A DNA stretch of 19,478 nt from SHLQ01 sp964562985. Its GTDB lineage: Bacteria; Actinomycetota; Acidimicrobiia; Acidimicrobiales; SHLQ01. The stretch covers positions 1 to 19,478 of the forward strand of contig CAZLWE010000065.1 of the NCBI GenBank assembly GCA_964562985.1, read 5' to 3'. Positions 14,305-19,478 of the stretch are shown one piece after another (position 1 is the first letter of the stretch; each line of letters begins with the position of its first letter). The notes beneath the pieces were generated by a model. The model did not search any database and was not told the DNA's origin. It saw only the letters and a program-made list of their open reading frames with translations. A program made the position numbers and the translations under genes.

Positions 14305-15801
14305 ATGGCCGAGAAGTTTTCCGTACATGATGTTCAGCGCAATGGGCGCAGGATTTCCGAAGTCATCCGACCAGCCACGTTGCACGACGCTCTAGTAGCG
14401 CTTGGCGTCAATCCATCTCATCGAGCGATCGCTGGAGGAACCGACCTCTTGTTGGACTTCGCCCGCAGCGGAGAAGTGGAGCCGGTTGGGGTCGTAGATC
14501 TCGTGTCGATCGACGGCTTCGCAGCCATCAGCGAGTCAAACGACAGCCTTCGTCTTGGCGGGGGCGTCACGCATTCACAGGTGGTGGATGACCCTCGGTT
14601 CGCCCGTTTCGCGCTCCCGCTCGCTCAGGCGTGCGTCGAAGTCGGGTCGCCGCAATTGCGCAACCGCGCCACTATCTCCGGCAACCTGGTCACGGCGAGT
14701 CCGGCGAATGACACGATCAGCGCGCTGATGGCGCTCGACGCCCAACTCGAACTGGTTTCCTTAGATGACGCTGGTGACTTGTCCACCCGGGTGGTTCCCG
14801 TCGCTGAGTTCTTCGCCGGTTTCCGCGAGACCGTTCTGCGTCCGGGCGAGTTGATTGCAGCGATTCAGGTTCCCAAGCTGGCGGCTGGTCGGCGAGGGCT
14901 GTGGTTCAAGGTCGGGCTTCGCAAGAACCAGGCGATCTCGGTTGTGCACGGTGGCATCGTTCTCGGGTTCGACGGCCAGCAGATCGCGTCCGCACGCCTC
15001 GCACTCGGCAGTGTGGCTCCAACGGTCGTGCTCATCGAAGAGTTCGCAACGGTGCTTGCCGGAGCGACCCTCACCGAAGAAGTAGTCGCCAACGCAGCCC
15101 AAGTAGCAGCAGGCGCCGTCTCGCCGATCACCGATGGCCGGGGCACAAGCGAGTACCGCACGAGCGTTATCGAGACCGCCGTCCGGCGTTCGCTCCAGTC
15201 CATCGCCAACGGTGGCGAACAGGCCGCCTGGCTCGACTCGCCTCCGACCCTTCGGGTTGACGCTTCGCCGAGGGGTGGCAACGTCGCTCCTGCGGTCGTC
15301 ACCGATGACATCGAAATCGCAGTGACGCTAAACGGTCAGCAACACACCGGCGCCAATGCAGCAAGCCTGACTTTGCTGGATTGGTTGCGCGAGCAGGCCC
15401 CGGTAAAGGGTGCTGGGCTATGGGGCACCAAGGAAGGTTGCGCTGAGGGTGAGTGCGGGGCGTGCACCGTGAACCTCGACGGCGCGGGCGTCATGTCGTG
15501 TCTGGTCCCGGCCGCTCAAGCCGACGGCGGCGAGATTGTCACCATTGAAGGACTCGCCCAAGACAATGGGCTGCACTGTGTGCAAGAGGCCTTCGTCGAC
15601 GAGTTCGCGGTGCAGTGCGGCTATTGCATTCCCGGTTTTGTTATGGCCGTCGAAAGGCTTTTAGCAGCAACGCCGAACCCAACCGACGACCAGATCATCC
15701 AGGGACTCGGCGGAAACCTGTGCCGATGCACCGGCTACTACCCGATCATCGAGGCGGTACGCCGTGCCGCGGCGAGCGGAGCACAAGGGAGCGACTCATG
15801 A
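14305..15801 (+). CDS. Xanthine dehydrogenase FAD/[2Fe-2S] subunit (FAD domain first)
   Basis: A 498-aa electron-transfer subunit of a molybdenum hydroxylase. The FAD-binding domain (about 18-300) has AIAGGTDLLLDF (43-47 core) and RATISGNLVTASPANDT (121-137). A linker of about 35 residues leads to [2Fe-2S] domains with C379, C384, C387, C399 (EGCAEGECGACTV) and C438, C441, C473, C475 (QCGYC, LCRCTGY). The order FAD then Fe-S is the reverse of the Fe-S then FAD order of XdhA and eukaryotic XDH, so it looks like a fusion of separate M and S subunits. It overlaps the Mo subunit start (ATGA). It may also provide the FAD domain missing from the 878-aa enzyme, which is speculation. Confidence 0.88.
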   Translation: MAEKFSVHDVQRNGRRISEVIRPATLHDALVALGVNPSHRAIAGGTDLLLDFARSGEVEPVGVVDLVSIDGFAAISESNDSLRLGGGVTHSQVVDDPRFARFALPLAQACVEVGSPQLRNRATISGNLVTASPANDTISALMALDAQLELVSLDDAGDLSTRVVPVAEFFAGFRETVLRPGELIAAIQVPKLAAGRRGLWFKVGLRKNQAISVVHGGIVLGFDGQQIASARLALGSVAPTVVLIEEFATVLAGATLTEEVVANAAQVAAGAVSPITDGRGTSEYRTSVIETAVRRSLQSIANGGEQAAWLDSPPTLRVDASPRGGNVAPAVVTDDIEIAVTLNGQQHTGANAASLTLLDWLREQAPVKGAGLWGTKEGCAEGECGACTVNLDGAGVMSCLVPAAQADGGEIVTIEGLAQDNGLHCVQEAFVDEFAVQCGYCIPGFVMAVERLLAATPNPTDDQIIQGLGGNLCRCTGYYPIIEAVRRAAASGAQGSDS

Positions 15802-18041
15802 GCGTCGGCGCATCCACCAGCCGCTTCGACGCCAGCGACAAAGTCACGGGCGCCGCGCGCTACGCCGGCGATAACGTCCCGGTTGACGCGTTGTTTGCGG
15901 TGACGGTGTTTTCCGGACAGCCCCACGCACGGATGACCCGAATCGATGTGAGCGCGGCCGAGGCTGCGCCCGGAGTCGTCACGATCGTGATCGCAGCCGA
16001 CGTTCCGGTCAACGAGTACGGCCTCACCATGTTCGACCAACCGGTGCTGCTCGGCCTCGAACACACCGGCGTCAGCGCGGTCGATCCAACGGTGAGTCGT
16101 TGGGAGGCAGACCAGGTCGCGGTGATCGTCGCCGAGACCGAAGAACAAGCCCGTCACGCGGCCACGCTGATCGAGGTCGACTGGGAGCTACTGCCGATCG
16201 TTGCGGACATCACACAGGCTCAAACCGACGACGTGCTCGTGCATGGCGAGGTCTCCAGCAACAGTTATCACCAGCTCAAGATCCGCAAGGGCGACATGGA
16301 TCAGGGCTGGGCCGATGCCGAGGTCGTGGTCGAGGGCACCTACGAACTGCCGTATCAAGAGCACGCCTTCCTCCAGACCGAGTCGGGCACGGCATGGGTC
16401 GCCGACGATGGCGTGGTCACGGTCGAGACCGGTGGCCAATGGGCCTGGGAAGACCAACAACAGGTCGCCCACGCGCTCGGCATCGACCCCGATCAGGTGC
16501 GCGTCATCTACTCGGCGATCGGCGGAGCGTTCGGCGGCAAGGAGGACATGAGCCTCCAGATCGTGCTCGCCCTCGCTGCACGCAAGCTCCACCGCCTCGG
16601 AATAGGCCGGCCGGTGTACGCCACGTGGACCCGGGAGGAATCGATCGTTGGGCATCACAAGCGGCATCGGGCCACGATTCACGCCAAGCTTGGCGCAACC
16701 AGTGACGGCACGATCACCGCCCTTCACGCCGACGTGTTGTTGGATGCGGGCGCCTACAACTACACGTCGAACAAAGTGCTGGGCAACGCACACCTGAGCG
16801 TGGCCGGCCCTTATGTCGTGCCAAACGCACACATCGACTCGACAGCGATCTACACCAACACGGTTCCCGGCGGGGCGTTCCGCGGCTTCGGTGGTCCTCA
16901 GGGGGCATTCGTTGCCGAGATGCAGATGAACAAGCTCGCTGAAGCCCTCGGCATGGATGCGGTGGAGCTGCGTCGACGCAACGCGATGGTCGAGGGCAGC
17001 TTGGGGTTGACCCAGGCGGTCATGCCCGAAGGGGTCACGATCCGAAACGTCATCGACGAATGTGCCGACAAGGCGCAGCTCGACGGGCCGATGTTCGATG
17101 CCAAACCCTACGCTCCCGTCGCAACGCTGCCAGCGGACGCTAGTGACGTGAAGCGCGGCCGCGGGTTTGCCTCGGGTTTCAAGAACGTCGGGTTCAGCTT
17201 CGGCTTTCCCGAACGTTGCGAAGCCGAGATTCATCTCCACGGTGACGAGAACGATGAGTTCCCCACCTCTGCCGACTTCTATCACGGTGCGGCCGAGGTC
17301 GGCCAAGGCGCTCACCAGGCGCTGCGTCAGATGGTGGCCGACGCCACCGGGGTGTCTATCGAAAACGTCACCGGCCACTTCTCGGACACCTCGGCGCCAG
17401 CGTCGGACTCCGGTTCGGTGTCTGCGTCGCGCATGACGTTCATGGCGGGCAACTCGGTACTCGGTGCAGCCGAAGAAGCCGAGAAGGCCTGGCGCGAGGG
17501 GGCCCGGCCTGCGGTCGGAACGTTCCGTTACACGCCGCCGCCGACCGAGGCGCTCGATGTCGAGACAGGCGCTGGGCAACCGAATTTCTGTTACGGCTAC
17601 ATGGCCCAAGCTGTCGAGGTCAGTGTCGACACCGGCACCGGGCACATTCGCGTCGACCGGGTCACGAGCGTCCACGACGTTGGTCGGGCGATCAACCCGC
17701 AGCTCGTCCGAGGCCAAATCGAAGGCGCCGTCGTCCAGGCCCACGGCTACGTGTTGAGCGAGAACCTGATCGTCGAAGAGGGGCGAATCGTGAACCCTCG
17801 ATTCAGTGGCTATCTGATTCCTGGAATCGGTGACGTTCCTGAACACGTCGAGAGTGTTGTGCTTGAACTCAGCGACCCGCTTGGGCCGTGGGGAGCGCGC
17901 GGCGTCGCGGAGATGCCATACATTTCCTATGCGCCAGCGGTGATCGCCGCCGTGCACGATGCCACCGGCATCTGGTTCGACGAGTTCCCATTGACGCCGA
18001 GCCGCGTCCTCGCGGCGATTACAGAATCGCAGAAAGGCTGA
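15798..18041 (+). CDS. Xanthine dehydrogenase-like molybdenum-binding subunit
   Basis: A 747-aa large subunit that binds the molybdopterin cofactor. The hammerhead domain comes first (about 10-120: SDKVTGAARYAGD, VAVIVAETEEQAR). Cofactor motifs are GGAFGGKEDMS (242-252), GGAFRGFGGPQGAF (R362), AEVGQGAHQA, and the active-site glutamate E705 in RGVAEMP. The length is normal for L subunits (about 750-790). Start is ATG 15798, with GGGAG upstream, overlapping the FAD/Fe-S subunit stop by 4 nt; the longer frame from 15615 lies inside that gene. With the 498-aa subunit it makes a complete xanthine dehydrogenase-like enzyme. Substrate (hypoxanthine, xanthine or another N-heterocycle) cannot be read from sequence alone. 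Confidence 0.88.
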   Translation: MSVGASTSRFDASDKVTGAARYAGDNVPVDALFAVTVFSGQPHARMTRIDVSAAEAAPGVVTIVIAADVPVNEYGLTMFDQPVLLGLEHTGVSAVDPTVSRWEADQVAVIVAETEEQARHAATLIEVDWELLPIVADITQAQTDDVLVHGEVSSNSYHQLKIRKGDMDQGWADAEVVVEGTYELPYQEHAFLQTESGTAWVADDGVVTVETGGQWAWEDQQQVAHALGIDPDQVRVIYSAIGGAFGGKEDMSLQIVLALAARKLHRLGIGRPVYATWTREESIVGHHKRHRATIHAKLGATSDGTITALHADVLLDAGAYNYTSNKVLGNAHLSVAGPYVVPNAHIDSTAIYTNTVPGGAFRGFGGPQGAFVAEMQMNKLAEALGMDAVELRRRNAMVEGSLGLTQAVMPEGVTIRNVIDECADKAQLDGPMFDAKPYAPVATLPADASDVKRGRGFASGFKNVGFSFGFPERCEAEIHLHGDENDEFPTSADFYHGAAEVGQGAHQALRQMVADATGVSIENVTGHFSDTSAPASDSGSVSASRMTFMAGNSVLGAAEEAEKAWREGARPAVGTFRYTPPPTEALDVETGAGQPNFCYGYMAQAVEVSVDTGTGHIRVDRVTSVHDVGRAINPQLVRGQIEGAVVQAHGYVLSENLIVEEGRIVNPRFSGYLIPGIGDVPEHVESVVLELSDPLGPWGARGVAEMPYISYAPAVIAAVHDATGIWFDEFPLTPSRVLAAITESQKG

Positions 18042-18853
18042 TGATGGCAACCTTTGATGGATCCGTTGGCAACGTCCATTATGAGAAGTGGGGTCCCAGC
18101 GGTGACGCGTCGAGCATCGTGGTCTTCGTGCACGGTTACGCCGAGTACGCGGCCCGGTACGCACACGTTGCCGAGCGCCTCATCGCCGAGGGCGCAGTCG
18201 TCTACGGCGAAGATCACATGGGTCACGGACATAGCGATGGCGAGCGAGCGCTCATCAACGACTTTGCCGACGTGGTGGCCGACATTCGTCGATTGGTCGA
18301 CATCGCCGTTGGTGAGCACCCCGGGTTGCCGTTGATCATGATCGGGCATTCGATGGGTGGTCTGCTCACATCTCGCTTCGCGCAGACCTACCCCGAGGAC
18401 GTGTCAGCCATCGGCTTGCTCGGCGCGGTAATCGGCGACTGGACCTGGGCTCGTGAAGCCCTCGCCGCACCCGACCTTCCACCTGCGAGCACCGACTTCG
18501 CGGGTATGTCGCGCGACCTGGCCACGGTACATGCGTATGCGACCGACCCGCTGATTTACCGAGACAAGTACAAGCGTCCGCTACTCGTTGCTGAGATGGT
18601 CGCCCTCGACCAATTCCAAGCCGACATCGACAAGCTCACCATGCCCGTCTTGTTCTGCCATGGCGACGACGATCCCTACGTCGACTACCGAACATCACTC
18701 GCCGCCGTCGAAGCCATGCCCAGCGCCGACAAGACCATCCGGGTCTACGAAGGGGCTCGTCACGAGCTCGTAAACGAAACGAACCGCGAAGAAGTCATCG
18801 AGCAAATCTCTGCCTTCGTCCAAAAAATAGCTCTCAACGAGGAAACACCATGA
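18041..18853 (+). CDS. Alpha/beta hydrolase, monoacylglycerol lipase/S33-like
   Basis: A 270-aa cytoplasmic serine hydrolase with no signal peptide. It has the oxyanion motif VHGYAEYAARY, the DHMGHGHSDG stretch typical of monoglyceride lipase-like proteins, nucleophile S104 in GHSMGG, acid D211 in HGDDDPYV, and H241 in GARHELVNE. The ATG at 18041 overlaps the previous stop in TGATG; Met2 at 18044 has better spacing from AAAGG and is equally likely. The stop overlaps the next gene (ATGA), so it is firmly in the operon. Its role in purine or ureide breakdown is unknown; it could open a lactam or ester intermediate, or be an unrelated passenger. Confidence 0.85.
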   Translation: MMATFDGSVGNVHYEKWGPSGDASSIVVFVHGYAEYAARYAHVAERLIAEGAVVYGEDHMGHGHSDGERALINDFADVVADIRRLVDIAVGEHPGLPLIMIGHSMGGLLTSRFAQTYPEDVSAIGLLGAVIGDWTWAREALAAPDLPPASTDFAGMSRDLATVHAYATDPLIYRDKYKRPLLVAEMVALDQFQADIDKLTMPVLFCHGDDDPYVDYRTSLAAVEAMPSADKTIRVYEGARHELVNETNREEVIEQISAFVQKIALNEETP

Positions 18854-19478
18854 CTGAAAAGACAACCAACGAAGCCACCGACGGCCTTGCCGTATTTGGT
18901 GAATTCGCCCCGGACGGCCAAAGCGCCTACGACAACGCAGTCCAGCGGTTCCGCGAGCGCAACATTGTGCTGCCGACCTTCGGCCAACTGCGCGACCCGT
19001 CGACAATTCCTTCTTCGATCCCTGACCAGCTGAGCGGGGTGGAGAAGGACGCCGCCGATGCCCGCAACCTCTTCCGGGTGCACTGGTTCAACGAACATGC
19101 CGATCAACCGGGCGACAACTTCCCAGGATTTGTAGATGTTCCGACCCACATCGAGTTGCCGAGTGAGATGACCGGTGTCGATGCACGCATCGTGCTGGCC
19201 TTCGGCAACCGTTTTCCAATGATCCGTGCGCACAAGGTTCTTGCCGCATACAGCTGCTTGGTCGCTCGATTGGTGACCGGCCGGTTCGACCCCACACAGC
19301 ACCGTGCGATCTGGCCATCGACAGGCAACTACGCCCGCGGCGGTATTGCCATCAGCAAGATCATGGACGTTCGTGGCGTTGCGATCCTGCCCGAGGGCAT
19401 GAGCCGTGAACGATTCGAATGGCTGAACCGTTGGACGATCAATCCCGACGAGGACATCATCAAGACGTTCGGTACCGA
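18850..19478 (+). CDS. Fold-type-II PLP-dependent enzyme, possible ammonia-lyase (3' end cut)
   Basis: The first 209 residues of a tryptophan-synthase-beta/cysteine-synthase-fold PLP enzyme, cut by the window end. The likely Schiff-base lysine is K129 in RFPMIRAHKVLAAY, and the cofactor loop is PSTGNYARGG (156-165), followed by VAILPEGMSRERFEWL. This matches a family of roughly 450-aa proteins often labelled 'PLP-dependent protein subunit beta' or lyase/thiolase. The layout parallels diaminopropionate ammonia-lyase YgeX (RFGLNAFKMLGGAY, then DGNHGRG), which belongs to the same pathway cluster in E. coli, but the sequence is clearly a different subfamily. The start overlaps the preceding stop in ATGA. 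The exact reaction is unknown. Confidence 0.8.
   Translation, partial: MTEKTTNEATDGLAVFGEFAPDGQSAYDNAVQRFRERNIVLPTFGQLRDPSTIPSSIPDQLSGVEKDAADARNLFRVHWFNEHADQPGDNFPGFVDVPTHIELPSEMTGVDARIVLAFGNRFPMIRAHKVLAAYSCLVARLVTGRFDPTQHRAIWPSTGNYARGGIAISKIMDVRGVAILPEGMSRERFEWLNRWTINPDEDIIKTFGT

Noticed and set aside
15615..15797. Longer start for the Mo subunit
   Set aside because: This segment lies inside the FAD/Fe-S subunit gene; the ATG at 15798 gives the normal family N-terminus with an ATGA overlap.
16188..18164. Long - strand open frames of 658 aa here and 421 aa at 10328-11593
   Set aside because: They are antisense to strongly recognisable molybdenum hydroxylase genes, lack family motifs and are rich in His and Arg, as expected of shadow frames in GC-rich DNA.

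Overview
The window is moderately GC-rich, densely coding bacterial DNA. A sensor kinase/response regulator pair of the SenX3-RegX3 type and the general codon use point to an actinobacterium, possibly an Acidimicrobiia-like environmental lineage; the lineage is an inference. There are 16 protein genes, two of which may be or are cut by the window edges. I saw no tRNA, rRNA, CRISPR, insertion sequence or phage gene, and no stretch over 300 bases without a gene.

Left part (1-5070): a SenX3-like histidine kinase and RegX3-like regulator overlap on the + strand. Facing them on the - strand are a two-gene cassette (90-aa protein plus minimal nucleotidyltransferase) that looks like a toxin-antitoxin pair, a PLDc_N-type small membrane protein, a DoxX-family membrane protein, and a 169-aa regulator that joins a thiamine-binding (YkoF/DUF77-like) domain to a DauR-type HTH. 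Hairpin terminators lie after the PLDc_N and DoxX genes on the - strand.

Right part (5249-19478, continuing past the end): ten tightly packed + strand genes, spaced from -8 to +14 nt, almost certainly one operon. It is divergent from the DUF77-HTH regulator, and the shared intergenic region holds a striking 19-nt tandem repeat that is probably the regulator's operator. Gene order: M20 N-carbamoyl-amino-acid/ureide hydrolase; a YgfK-like oxidoreductase without the flavin module; N-carbamoyl-D-amino acid hydrolase; fused [2Fe-2S]/Mo hydroxylase of the 'selenium-dependent xanthine dehydrogenase' type; SsnA-like aminohydrolase; guanine deaminase; FAD/[2Fe-2S] subunit and Mo subunit of a second xanthine-dehydrogenase-like enzyme; an alpha/beta hydrolase; and a fold-type-II PLP enzyme cut by the window end.

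Working model (inference): this is a variant of the ygfK-ssnA-xdh purine/urate utilisation cluster known from enterobacteria and gut anaerobes. Guanine deaminase feeds xanthine to the Mo hydroxylases. The YgfK-like and SsnA-like proteins would reduce and open the purine ring. The two carbamoylases would hydrolyse ureido intermediates, in place of the YgeW/YgeY steps. The PLP enzyme would stand in for YgeX, diaminopropionate ammonia-lyase. No uricase, allantoinase, hydantoinase, YgeW, YqeB/YqeC or SelD gene is visible here.
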